NCBI RefSeq assembly: GCF_949987515.2
Contig: NC_082683.1
Location: forward strand, 128,550,582 to 128,614,581
Length of the DNA: 64,000 bases
Direction: 5' to 3'
Origin: Delphinus delphis
Lineage: Eukaryota > Chordata > Mammalia > Artiodactyla > Delphinidae
A model generated the notes under the pieces. The model ran no database searches. It had not been told where the DNA came from and saw only the letters and a list, made by a program, of their open reading frames with translations. The translations under genes and the position numbers were made by a program. Positions 1-10,734 of the stretch are shown piece by piece. The number at the start of each line of letters is the position of its first letter. Within the stretch, counting starts at the first letter, position 1.

Positions 1-285
1 TTACAATGGTGTGTTAGTGTCTGCTTTATATCAAAGTGAATCAGCTCTACATATACATATATCCCCATATCCCCTTTCTCTTGCATCTCCCTCCCACCTT
101 CCCTATCCCACCCCTCTAGGTGGTCACAAAGCACCGAGCTGATCTCCCTGTGCTATGCAGCTGCTTCCCACTAGCTAGCTAGTTTACATTTGGTAGTGTA
201 TATATGTCCATGCCACTCTCTCACTTCGTCCCAGCTTACCCTTCTCCCTCCCTGTGTCCACAAGTCCATTCTCTATATCTTCTGC
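1..285 (-). mobile_element. L1 3'UTR fragment
   Basis: The sequence is the reverse complement of the cetartiodactyl L1 3'UTR. It shares the stretch around CTAGGTGG, GAGCTGATCTCCCTGTGC and ATGCAGCTGCTTCCC with the L1 3'UTRs at 33.0-33.3 kb and 46.3-46.6 kb. The element runs off the left edge of the window, so its poly(A) tail is not seen. Similarity stops near 285, in the 3'UTR, so no ORF2 coding sequence is present. This is a 5'-truncated copy with no coding ability. Confidence 0.9.
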
Positions 286-492
286 TGAAATTCTTGATAT
301 TATCTATTGTCTCCCTGAAAATAACAAGCAGAATTTTTCTAAAGTTGTGTCTGGTAACCATAATATCTAGAAGCCTTATAGGTCTATTTCTGTATCTGTT
401 GTTTCTGCTGGTTCTCACCTATGTTACCTTGTCTCCCCATGTGTATGATTAATTTTTATTATCTTCTAGACTTTGTGTTTGACAAATTTCTT

Positions 493-722
493 TTTGTTTT
501 AATTGTTTTTTTTTTGTTTTGTTTTTGTTTGCGGTACGCGGGCCTCTCACTGTTGTGGCTTCTCCCATTGCGGAGCACAGGCTCCGGACGCGCAGGCTCA
601 GCAGCCATGGCTCACGAGCCCAGCCACTCCGCGGCATGTGGGATCCTCCCGGATTGGGGCACGAACCCGTGTCCGCTGCATCGGCAGGCGGACTCTCAAC
701 CACTGCGCCACCAGGGAAGCCC
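493..722 (-). mobile_element. CHR SINE (tRNA-Glu derived)
   Basis: Read on the minus strand, it starts with the CHR head GGGCTTCCCTGGTGG, followed by tRNA-like A-box and B-box regions. The body runs through GAGCCATGGCTGCTGAGCC and ends in an A-rich tail (plus-strand T run at about 493-530). The flanking direct repeats 479-492 (TTGACAAATTTCTT) and 723-736 (TTGACAGATTTCTT) differ at one base and mark the target-site duplication. SINEs of this kind are RNA polymerase III units moved by L1 enzymes. All open frames across it are incidental. Confidence 0.95.
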
Positions 723-736
723 TTGACAGATTTCTT

Positions 737-1690
737 GTCTGAGACCTAGGATAGTGTCATCGTTCTCCAGAGAGGTTTGCTTTTGTCAGGTTCCTGGGAA
801 ATTTGCAACCTGTCTTCACTGAAATCCAATATCAGGCGTTGATCTGATTTGAATCTGGCTGGATGCTCTATAAGGACAGTTCTACCCCTACTTTACCCTT
901 ACTCCTAGAGTACCCCTCCAAATCAGGGACTCTGTAGAAACTATACCCTTGGTGAGCCCTGTGCTCTTTCCAGAGAAAGAGCATTCCTCCACAACACCAA
1001 CTTAAAAAAAAAGAAAAAGTAAACCGTAATCCCAAATATAAAATAGATAAAAGCAACAGTGCTCTAGTTGAAACTAGACAGTAGGACCTGAAACAGGGAA
1101 TTAAATCTTCTTAGTCTCATTGTGGTTCCTAAGATGGTTCCTAAAATACCTCCGATGAATCCACCTCTTCTAGAATATCTTTTAAAAACCATGTAATTTT
1201 AGAAAAAAGCACTTTGATCTACTTTTATAAAACTAGATGGCTGGCTCAAGCAAAGGCCTAAGCCATGCACACAAGCCCCTTATATCTAATTAGTTTTACT
1301 TACATCTATAGTCACAGGCTGCATCCTTAAACTCAGGCTTTTATAACTAAAATTTAAGCCAAGGATAATAGAACCTGAAGATGTGGTTGGCTCAGTACAA
1401 ACCAGCAGTAGTCAAATGACCCCAAGCCTCCTGTCCTTTGTAGATGGACAGAATGTTTCAATTTTTATTTAGTCATTTATGAAATACTTTTAGAGTACCT
1501 ACAATGTTCTAGACTTTGAAGATATCATAATTTTAGAAAGCAATCAATGTGTTTTTTATCTTCTAGTCTTCTGCTTAATTAGGTAGGAAGGCTATTTTTG
1601 TATTATGCTTTTAGTGTTATGTGCAAGCACCAAGCTCTCAGTAAGTCTATATTTTTATCTCTTCAGTAAATTTCCCCTTTTTACCACTTT
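737..1690. other. unassigned single-copy-like sequence
   Basis: AT-rich sequence without a recognisable gene. A weak match to the end of an L2 or MIR-type element in minus orientation (TTTATGAAATACTTTTAGAGTACC and following bases) may exist at about 1465-1560, but it is too decayed to call. Confidence 0.4.
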
Positions 1691-2600
1691 AAAAAAATCT
1701 GGATTCTTTATTCACCTCTTTTATCAGTGATACCACTTCCTTTGAAACCCCCTCAGGCAGAAGCACTGATTCTATCGTAGCCTCCTCTCTTGAGCCTGGG
1801 AGGCTGTGTCTGCTTTCTGTGCTAACCCACAAATTCCTCCTGACTACACCTTTAGTTCAAAAGCCTTTATTCCACTGAAAGCCATGCCGTCTAACTCTGC
1901 CACTCTTTTCCCATGGGATTCATGCAGCAGCAATTTCATACACCACATGATTTCAGTAATATATTGGGTTGGCCAAAAGGTTCATTCGGGTTTTTCCATA
2001 AGATGTTACAGAAAAACCCGAATGAACCTTTTGGCCAACCCAATATTATGACTTACAACTGAATTTTGCCCCTTTTCTCACCATTTGTTATTTGCCCAAC
2101 TCAAGGTTACTCCTCCTAACTGTTACAGAATCTAATAAATGGTCCACAGTTGGTCCTCAACATCCCACTCTATTATTTATCCTGGTGGTAACATCTAATG
2201 TCTTCATGGTTGCTTTTTCTTCTCCAATTATCCCTTCCTCTCTACTTCGACAACACACTTACTTATGTGGATATGCCTTGGACTTGATCAGTACCTGAGA
2301 GGAGGTGACCTTTGAAGTCTTGAACTCGGAAATTTCTCTTTTGACCACAACCCCTTATTCTTCTGTATTTCTCTCTCCCTCATGCCCACTAAACCTCATC
2401 ACTGAAATAATTTTAACTTCTAGCTCCCTTGACCAGTTTTATTAGGCTTATTTTCCCAAGTCCCTCACTGCCTCCACTTTCCTTTACTTCCAATATACCA
2501 TCTCCACACCCTGCAAGTTTTCTTATCCCCCCATTATTCTGCCAAATTAAAACATCCAGTTCAGGACTTAGTGTTCTAATTATTCTGATTTAGGTCTGAT
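1691..2600 (+). mobile_element. L2-type LINE relic, endonuclease region
   Basis: The plus strand is pyrimidine-rich in the way typical of the L2 open reading frame. The stretch 2270-2360, with CTTGGACTTGATCAG and TTTTGACCACAACCCC, resembles the end of the L2 endonuclease domain (the LDLV...SDH type region). Together with the reverse-transcriptase relic at 3.5-4.4 kb it gives the expected order, endonuclease then RT, on the same strand. It is therefore probably one element split by an 80-bp mariner MITE and a short L1. Frames are broken throughout. The family assignment rests on recalled consensus features, not a search. Confidence 0.5.
1964..2043. mobile_element. 80-bp mariner MITE
   Basis: This is a near-perfect palindrome. 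The left arm starts TTGGGTTGGCCAAAAGGTTC and the right arm ends with its reverse complement. The arms cover about 32 bases each and leave a loop of roughly 16 bases. It is flanked by TA at 1962-1963 and 2044-2045, the target duplication of Tc1/mariner transposition. The ends match those of the longer mariner at 42739-44237, so it is probably an internally deleted, non-autonomous derivative moved by that type of transposase. It sits inside the L2 relic. Confidence 0.93.
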
Positions 2601-2703
2601 ATAAGCTCCTGGAGAAAAAGTGCATGATGCTGTTGATTAGTTTCATTACAAGTGTAATACCTCTAATCTCAGTCAACATTGCAAAACAGTTCCTTTATTC
2701 TTT

Positions 2704-3046
2704 TCTTTCTTGAATTTATTTTTTTTAATTTTTATTTTGTATTGGAGTACAGTTGATTGACAATGTTATGTTAGTTTCAGGTGTACAGCAAAGTGATTCA
2801 GTTATACATACACATGTATGTACTCTTTTTCAAGTTCTTTTCCCATTTAAGTTATTACAGAGTATTGAGCAGAGTTCCCTGGGCTATACAGTAGGTCCTT
2901 GTTGGTTATCTATTTTATGGATACTAGTGTGTACGTGTCAATCCCAAACTCCCAATCTGTTCCCTGCCCCGCCTTTCCCTGGTAACCATAAATTCATTCT
3001 CTGTGAGTCTGTTTGCTTTGTAGATAAGTTCATTTGTATCATTTTA
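2704..3046 (-). mobile_element. short 5'-truncated L1 (3'UTR only)
   Basis: On the minus strand this is an L1 3'UTR ending in an A-rich tail (plus-strand T-rich start at 2716). It shares GGAGTACAGTTGATTGAC, TCAGTTATACATA and CCCTGGTAACCATAA-like blocks with the L1 at 18.98-19.75 kb. A perfect 15-bp direct repeat, GTTCCTTTATTCTTT, lies at 2689-2703 and 3047-3061 and marks both ends of the insertion. At about 343 bp it carries no coding sequence. It interrupts the L2 relic. Confidence 0.93.
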
Positions 3047-3061
3047 GTTCCTTTATTCTTT

Positions 3062-3499
3062 CCCAGCAGCTTCTGTTCCTATTCCCCATAGAGAAATAGA
3101 GAATACCCAGAAGTTTTCACTCTACACAAAGCCTCAGCAGATGACCCAGGTTCCTATTTCACTGAGAAAAGAAACATTATCAAGTAAAAATGTTCTTAGT
3201 TCAAACCTATATCTTCAACCCACTTTTTTGTCTTATTGAAGTGGAATAAATATAACTTCTGAATTGCTAGGTTAATTCTGCTACATATATTTTTGGTCCC
3301 ATTTCCTCTTGCATCCTAGAGATTTTCTTCTGTCAGTAAGCTTCATTCTTTGCACCTCCGTTTCTTTCACTCTCTTTACATAAGTTCCAAATACTCAACC
3401 CACAGACATGTTTATTATTTCCCCTTTCTGAAAAACCCCGTACCACACAACTTTCTCCTTCTCTTCACCACCATTTATTTTCTTTTCCACCCAATTTAT
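3062..3499. other. unassigned sequence inside L2 relic
   Basis: Pyrimidine-rich sequence between the short L1 and the recognisable L2 RT region. It is probably decayed L2, but no motif is clear enough to show it. Confidence 0.35.
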
Positions 3500-4440
3500 T
3501 GAAATAAGCCTTACCTGCCACCTCTACTCCTTTACCTTTCTTTCATACATTATTAACCACTAAAATTTGACTTCTGCCTCTTCTGATCTGACCTTCTCAA
3601 AGGTCACCAGTGAAAAAATCCTATTTCCCAAATCCAGTGTTTTTTTTTGCTTTCCTCATTCTTTGAATCTGGCTATGGTATTTAACAATATTGACCACTT
3701 CTTCTTTCTTGAAAGTCTGTTCTCCTTCAACTTTAAGATAGGTTCTGTTTCCTTTTATTCCCTTCCTATCTGCTTTATCCACTCTCTCAACCTCCTCTTC
3801 TTCTATCTGTCTCTTAATTGTTGTTTATCAGAATTCCAACTTCTGTTCTCTCCTTGCCCTCACTCTTTCTTGGAGTGTTTCCAAGCATTCTCTCTTCAGC
3901 TCTCCCCTATATGCCTTAAAGCATGTCTTTTACCCCTACCCTACACTTCTCTTGAGCTACAGCTCTATATTTCTAACTGCTTCCTAGAAATCTCTTTCCA
4001 TTGTCTTACACCTGCAGATATACCTCAAGTCTAACTTAGAACTTCTCTTCTCCACTTCTCACCACTCCAACGAAACCTTAGAATTCCTGGTTCTCACCTT
4101 ACACTCTTTCCCTATTACTAATCCCCTCATTTTCTCCATTATCTGAGTTGAAAACCCTGGAATCACCCTAATTCCTCCTCCTTCCTCACCCCATTAAATC
4201 AATAGGTCAGATCCTCTCAGTTTTGTCTTCAAAGCATCTTTTTATTTGGTGAGGCTCTCTGCTTCCCCTTCGGACCCTCCTCATCAAGGCATCCCTGGCT
4301 TTTTCACCTAACCTGTAGGTGGCCTTGATGAGTCCTGGCTCTCTTCACTCTAGAGCTCTCTTACTTCTACTCTCAAGTTATACTTTTATACAATCTGACC
4401 CAAATAACACTCAGTTACTGTGTGCTGGAAGGAATTTTTA
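3500..4440 (+). pseudogene. L2-type LINE reverse transcriptase relic
   Basis: An open stretch at 3567-4034 still translates to pieces recognisable as L2 RT. FNNIDHFFFLESLFS corresponds to the FDTVDHSLLLETL-type block, and LELQLYISNCFLEIS corresponds to the segment after the active site. The YADD box expected shortly before that segment is not present, and the corresponding bases (about 3909-3935) no longer encode it. The downstream part, to about 4430, keeps L2-like blocks such as GGAATCACCCTAATTCC and ATCAATAGGTCAGATCC. The long open frame reflects the pyrimidine-rich composition and is not a working gene. Confidence 0.65.
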
Positions 4441-5382
4441 ACTGAACAAAAATTTATTCCCTTCCACTAATAAATGAGTTATTAATGTACAGACAGTTAT
4501 TAGAATTATTACCTTTCAGAATGCTTTTTAGATGTCTGAAATTAGTGGAGGGTTCGTTAAGGATGCTTTAATTCTACAAGGTGTAAAATAAGGATGCTTT
4601 AATATGAATAAATGAATCTGAAGTCATCTTTGCTTCTTATTGTGACTATTTATCAATTCTCTCTTACATTAGAATTTCCCCATTTAAAAAAGGGGGGGGG
4701 GAAGCAAGAGAACCATGCCCACCACAAACTAGATCATCAAGAGCTAACTCTTTTGAACTGTTTCTCTTGGAAAGCCTTTAAAATATTTGCTCTTCTCTCC
4801 CTGGTTTGAAGACTTTTTAAAATTACATCTGTGATCATGAAAACCTTAGAAAGTAAAGTATATAATGAATAGAAAAGATGGAACTTAGTCAATTTTTCTA
4901 CTTGTTAGAAGTTCTGATTGAACACATTCTTGAGAGGAAGGTGTAATAAATAAACCAAAGGACTTGAGATTTTAAGTAGATGCTAATTACATATAGATTC
5001 ATTCACTATTAGTGTCAGTGATTGAGAGTTGACAGTTGTGATTCTAATTTTTTCGCTTTGGCATAGAGTTTGCACAGATAAAGCAAAGCACTGGAGATTT
5101 GGTGGTGCTGAATTTTTCTAAAACTTTATTTCTGATGTAAAAAAAAACCCCTGAATGCTTAACAATACATAACAATGCATGAATTAATTATGGAATCAGA
5201 ATAAAATTCGGTGTTTTTTACTTTGAATTCTCTATTCTCATGTAACAGTCAGCATTCTACATTATTGCATTACCTTAGATCACAATAAAATTAGGGCAAA
5301 GAACGTAACGAAAGAGGGTTTTATTTTGAAAGAGTTTTAATATCTAGACCTGAAATTGACTGTCAATTTAGTTGTATTCATT

Positions 5383-5427
<45 letters not shown>

Positions 5428-7454
5428 AAGGTATGTTTATCTCAAATTAGTGAATGTGGAAGTGATTTTAAATGATTTTTTAAATACAAATAAGTATTTT
5501 CACAATGTTTTGAAATTTTGAACTGGTCCTGTAGGGCTGTAAAGTAGAAAAATGATGTCTTCTCTAAAATATATGTTTGACATTCTTCAGCTGAGAAAAG
5601 AAGTAATTTCTGGACATTCCATACATGACTACCCATATGTTGAGCTCAAAATCAGGTCATTTAGTTTCTCTTCTATTAAAATTAAATGTCATGATGTAAA
5701 CATGGTGCAGCATTGACCTTACAAAAGACTTGAAAATACTATTCCTGTGGTAAAATTAAATAAACCTCTCATTTCAAATGGGTTTCAGAATGTACATTAG
5801 CCAGTTTTAAGATCCAGTGACTAACACTGATATTAATCTGTGTCTTCCAGTGACAATGTTAGTCATTGCATCTTTGGATGTGTCAAGATACATAAAGCAG
5901 CTATAGAATTTTTTTTAAAACCAAATGTGGCAATACCAGTATGTAAGACAAAGGTTTTCATAATTTCATATTTTGTATGATTCATCTAATTATTCAGAAG
6001 GCTGAACCAGTGCAAATGCCAGGTCATTTTCTACTGTGTAATTTTTTTTTTAATTAGATAATGGAGAAGAACTGGTTGTTTTTTTTATGAATTATATTTA
6101 ATTACAAATGAGATGGTAGCCACTTTAGAAAATGACTAGATTATAGAAGACAATTTCAATTTCATGTGATTCATTGAAGACAGAATGTCTAAAGATATTT
6201 CATACTCAAGTCTTCTGAGGGTCACATGACAATATTAAGTTTTGGAAGTTAACACAAAGTCAAAAATGCTGGTAAGTGCTGTCATATTTGAAATGAAATT
6301 GAAAACTCTATACTTTTATAAATGTCATATGTTGTACAAATATATTTAACACATATGTTTGTAATATGTTCCCCCTTGGGGGGAGGGTGACTGTATTTTG
6401 GCCCAACTGTGACATTATGCTAGCCCTAGTAAGTAGCTGGAGCCAGAGAATATATAATGAGATAATACTTTTATGGGCTGATAAAATTATTTTAATGAGT
6501 CCTTAAGACTTAATTAAGCTTCCGAAGATCCCTTCATATATTCCTAAGAGTGAGAGTTAAAGTTAGGTCAAAGTATATAACCCTTTAATCAAAAAGGAAT
6601 GTATTCTCATGTGACCATTGTTAAATGAATATATTGTTTCCCTGCATGAAGTGCTTTAAGTTCACTTTTGTGGTTTTCATAAGAACCCTTGAGGGTCATT
6701 ACTTTCCTTTCCCAATCCTTTAAGTTTGAATACTTTAATCTCCAGCTAGGGAAAATTTATTTATTAAAACTGAAATGGGGACTAAGAAATTTAGTCACAA
6801 CAAATGAGTCTTTTGATGGAGAAAAGTCTGAAGGGAAATTCACCATTAATTTTTAGACTAGTCAAGTCATAACTCTTATACCCATGGGAATTCCATTATT
6901 GCCCTTTAGGAGTTTTTACCCAGTCCGATAACATGTCTTCATTCAGCATTGTTAGTCTTGGTTGCGTTCTTCTTAAATGCCACTCCAATTTTAGTCTTTC
7001 TAAATGAACTACTGGCTGTATGTCCTTTGTGTTACCGTAAAGCACATTTATCCCTTTTCTTTCCGAAATGCTGAGCAGATGATGGGTGAGACAGTGAAGT
7101 GTCATTCAGTCTTCATGAAGTGGAAACAGTCTTTTCTTTTTTCACATCCTCACTGTGCTCCGCACTAAAAGTGGTATTCTTCGAGGCCTTACGGTTTCAG
7201 AGCTGAAAGGCCAACCTTGGATTTCAGATCTTCCATGAGATACTTTTCTCAGGAAAGTGGAGTGAGGGGAGGTGGATTTCTGCTCCCTTGAATGCAATCG
7301 TTAATCACAGTGTTTGTAACTAATGCAAAAATAGTTTGAGTTGAAATTAAATAATGTTTTCATGGTTATTTATCTAAATGGCTAAACTGCACAAACCTAA
7401 TGTCTCAGTCACCCAAGATGAAAAGTGATTGTTTATTATTGTGTATTTTAGGGA
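4441..7454. other. repeat-poor AT-rich segment
   Basis: Three kilobases in which I recognise no transposon except a simple GT repeat. Open frames are short (under 70 codons) and unconvincing. A run of ten G lies near 4690. The segment could hold conserved non-coding elements, but the sequence alone cannot show that. Confidence 0.5.
5386..5424. repeat. (GT)n microsatellite
   Basis: About twenty uninterrupted GT units. Runs of this length and purity are usually length-polymorphic. Alternating purine-pyrimidine sequence of this kind can adopt Z-DNA. Confidence 0.97.
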
Positions 7455-7600
7455 CTTTTGAAAATTTTATTATTTAAATTGAAGTATGGTATACAATATT
7501 ATATGTTACAGGTATACAATATAGTGATTCACAATTTTTAAAGGTTATACTTCATTTATAGTTATTATAAAATATTGGCTATATTCCTTTAAGAATGTTT
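7455..7600 (-). mobile_element. old L1 3' fragment
   Basis: The minus strand resembles a decayed L1 3'UTR (plus-strand TTAAATTGAAGTATGGTATAC, then GTTACAGGTATACAATATAG). These blocks parallel GGAGTATAGTTGATTTACAA and TTTCAGGTGTACAGCAAAG in the younger L1s of this window. It is more diverged than those and has no coding part. Confidence 0.65.
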
Positions 7601-7689
7601 TAAATCAAAGAATTTGGAATTCTTAAAGAACACCAAAATTTGGAGATTTTCCTGATGTTTGGTAAAAACTAGCTATCTCTCTTAAATTG

Positions 7690-8066
7690 GAGAATGTTTT
7701 TCTACTGCCTCGAGGGCTTTGCATATGCTAGTCCCTTGTCATAGAATGCTATCTTTCACCTCCATGCCCAATTAATTTTTTGACACTTAAGATTCAGCTT
7801 ATATACTCCTACCTTGAGGGTGCCAACTCATGACCCCTCAGCCTGAGTCTTGATTCTTGTTATATGCTCTTGTAGATCTTTGAAAACATTATTTAAGGCA
7901 CTTACCACAAGTAGTACTTACCCATTTTTTTTCGTACATGTGATTAGTTTTAATGTGTCTCCCCCGCTAAACTCTAAAGCTCTGTCTGATTTTCTAACTC
8001 CAAACAGTTCCAAGTGCCTAGCAGAGTACTTTGTGTGTATTGTAGATATTCAATGCATATTTGTGA
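7690..8066 (+). mobile_element. L2 LINE 3' region
   Basis: The order of blocks follows the 3' end of L2. CTCGAGGGCTTTGCATATGC matches the CCTCAGGGCCTTTGCACTTG-type box. It is followed by the TTCAGCTTATATACTCCTACC-type box, GGCACTTACCACAAG, and CTAAACTCTAAAGCTCTGTC. The last block is GTGCCTAGCAGAGTAC leading to ATTCAATGCATATTTG at the 3' end. It is an ancient non-coding relic. Confidence 0.7.
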
Positions 8067-8336
8067 CTAAACTATAAGAACAAGTGTAGGGATGGAATAC
8101 TTTCCCCCCCATAATTAATGTGTGCTTTCCTAATTGTAAACTGTGCATTTCTAACGGACAGTTTTCTCTAGATCTCTCAGTATTCCAGTATGGGTTTGTT
8201 CTAATCCATGAAAACCACACTTCAAGTGTTTCTGGTGACCTGCTCACTGCCAAATTCAGTATAGCTTAAATATCATTTTAAGCTTTTAAACTTCAGTATA
8301 GCTTTACACACAGTGAACTGTCAGCAACATCCTTTC

Positions 8337-8425
8337 TTTTTTTAAATTTAGATGCCTTCTTTTAAAATTGAAGTATAGCTGATTTACAATACTGTGTTAG
8401 TTTCAGGTATACAGCAAAGTATCAA
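8337..8425 (-). mobile_element. very short L1 3' end
   Basis: The plus-strand T-rich run is followed by TTGAAGTATAGCTGATTTAC and TTTCAGGTATACAGCAAAG, the reverse complement of the extreme L1 3' end. Only about 90 bases were copied. A possible short duplication, CAACATC, flanks it but is too short to be sure. Confidence 0.8.
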
Positions 8426-9616
8426 CATCAATTTTAACACTGGCTTCTCTGGCATGACTGTCTGCACTTGACTTTTTTTCTAGTGACTCTTACATCTACT
8501 CATATTAGAAGCTATCTTAGGTCAGATTCTCAGATCTAAGTAAGGGATTGGGGAAAATAGGATAGAGAGAGGGAAAGGAGTCAAACAAAGGTATAATTTC
8601 AGGCAAAGTGCACTAGAGACCAGCTTAGTCTGATCCCAAAGGAAACTCTGGGGTACGAGTTATATAAGAGAGGTGGGCTTTCATACTCCTGCACTGGGCA
8701 GTCACTGGCTAACAATGGTGGGGGGAATAACTTTCCCAGTACTTTGGCTTTCTACCCTTGCAGGAAAAACAGCTCAAGTAGCTAGAGGACTGTCTGAGGG
8801 GAGTCTCATATGTGGGCGCTAGAAGAAAAAGCACACAGAAGCTGCTGAGGCTGCATAGAAACACCAGAAAAGACAGGAAGGAAGCTGGGAAGAGTGCCAA
8901 CACTGTTGCTCTAGAGGCTCAACCTGAAACATCATCCCTATCAAGGCAGATAACCATTTCTTTGCTCAACTGTGTATTCTATAATTTTGGATCCAACTAC
9001 CATCTGTTCACAAAAGACATGTAAATCTACTTCTCCTTCCCTGAACATTATTGCTTCCAGCACAGTTTTTTAATTGTAAGCTGGAAGTGCCTAGCAGGTG
9101 ATCACCAAAAGTGAGAAAAAAAAAAGAAAATTAGGAAAATCATCAAAAACAATGAACTAAATTAAATGGCCCAACTATGACTCTTGCCTCACCCTGCCCA
9201 CCTTATTAGATACCTACAAGGCTATCAAGCAATTTGGCCTCTGAGGAAAAGCTGTTTGACTGGGTCTTGAGAAAGAGAGACTGAGAAATTCAGGAGTAAT
9301 TAATGGGTATGTGCCTGATTAATTGAATCCCATTAGAGTCTTACAGTTGACAAGGAGAAAAGCACACAGACATAATTATGTCATTTGATCAGCAATACAA
9401 AACCGTCCTAAAGCCTAGGAAATGGAGACCTTACGAGGAATCTTGCAGGAAAATGTCAAGTGTCAGAGATACAGGTAGTCTGTAACTTTCTAAAAAGGTA
9501 GCTAATTAGAAAAGAGTGTTGGGAATGGGTGGGAGAGATACAAACAAAGGAATCTGAAACCTTGATAATATTTATCTTGCCTCAGAATATCTTAACTACC
9601 ATCAAATAAAGTTATG
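8426..9616. other. unassigned single-copy-like sequence
   Basis: No repeat or gene recognised. A 70-codon open frame at 8812-9024 is rich in Lys and Arg at its start but shows no known domain or splice context. Confidence 0.4.
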
Positions 9617-9719
9617 CCAGGATTTTCCTATGGAGTTTAGGTTGTGCCTTTCATCTGGTGCGAATTGATTGCTACAGGATAGGGGCTTTTATCTCAAATC
9701 CAGATTATAAAATATATAC
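9617..9719 (+). repeat. 103-bp dispersed direct repeat, copy 1
   Basis: Starts CCAGGATTTTCCTATGGAGT and runs through GAATTGATTGCTACAGGA, GGCTTTTATCTCAAATCCAG and ATTATAAAATATATA. It matches 10634-10734 at about nine bases in ten, in the same orientation, about 1 kb away. Similarity stops abruptly at both ends. I do not recognise the family. Confidence 0.85.
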
Positions 9720-10633
9720 AAAATAAGATTATGTTTTATAAATTTACATTGATTAAGGCATAAATTGGAAGTAAAGGAGATTCTAAAACTATTTAGAGAA
9801 CTGTTTTAATGATATCTTTACAAGGGATCGTTTTTGACAAATGTCAAGACAGGTTGAGGCATTTAGATAGGTAGATAGTGATGGAGGGAGGAAAATTCAT
9901 CAGTGAATGGATCATCAGGGCATTCTGCGGGATGGCATCTCCTTTACATGAACTAGATACCACAGCAACGGAAAAATCACTTATACATATTTGCACACTC
10001 TTGGATCCTTAAGGCTCTGGGGAGCAAGCTAGTATCTCCCCATAGCCATGAGGCTCAAATGAGACACATGAACACTATACTCACCACATGTGCTGAGTTC
10101 CTTCTGTCTTAAGTCCCTGCTGATCTTTTCAGAGTTCTACACCACCAGTGCCAACCCATGGGAAAAGAGCAAATATTGACTTTTTCTTCTGCCCGAGGAT
10201 GACTTCATATCTGCTGGAGCCAAGGTTCATTTATTTGTTATCAGCATTCAGAAACTGTCATTTCCTTTTCTACCTGCAAGGCCTAATAATCACTTTTAAA
10301 ACTCTTGCTTCTTTGTGTATTCATCACACATCCTGCTCTCAGATGTGGGCCTGAAACCTTGCTGAGAACCTGCTTCCCGTTTTGCTCCCTTGACTTTCAC
10401 TGTGGAAAAAACTTTGAAAGAAGTTGGCCATACCTTTTGATGGAAGGACAAGGAACTAGGTAAATTGCTTGACCTTAATAAGCTTTCAGATTTTTTACTG
10501 TACTTTCATTCTTGAAGGATAAAAATGTTCTCATAGAATTTAACAAAGAATCTTATGTCATTGAGGTTTTTTATATTTGTTGTAATCACTTTAGATACTT
10601 AGAAAAATGTCTCTGTTGTGGCTGAGCGAGTCT
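9720..10633. other. unassigned sequence between the two repeat copies
   Basis: No recognisable gene or transposon. The longest open frame, 10148-10354 (68 codons), has no supporting features. Confidence 0.4.
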
Positions 10634-10734
10634 CCAGGATTTTCCTATGGAGTTTCTGTTGTGGCTTTTGTCTAGTGGGAATTGATTGCTACAGGACTTG
10701 GGCTTTTATCTCAAATCCAGATTACAAAATATAT
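10634..10734 (+). repeat. 103-bp dispersed direct repeat, copy 2
   Basis: Second copy of the unit at 9617-9719, sharing both ends and differing at scattered positions (for example TTTCTGTTGTGGC against TTTAGGTTGTGCC). Its flanks are unrelated to those of the first copy. Confidence 0.85.
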
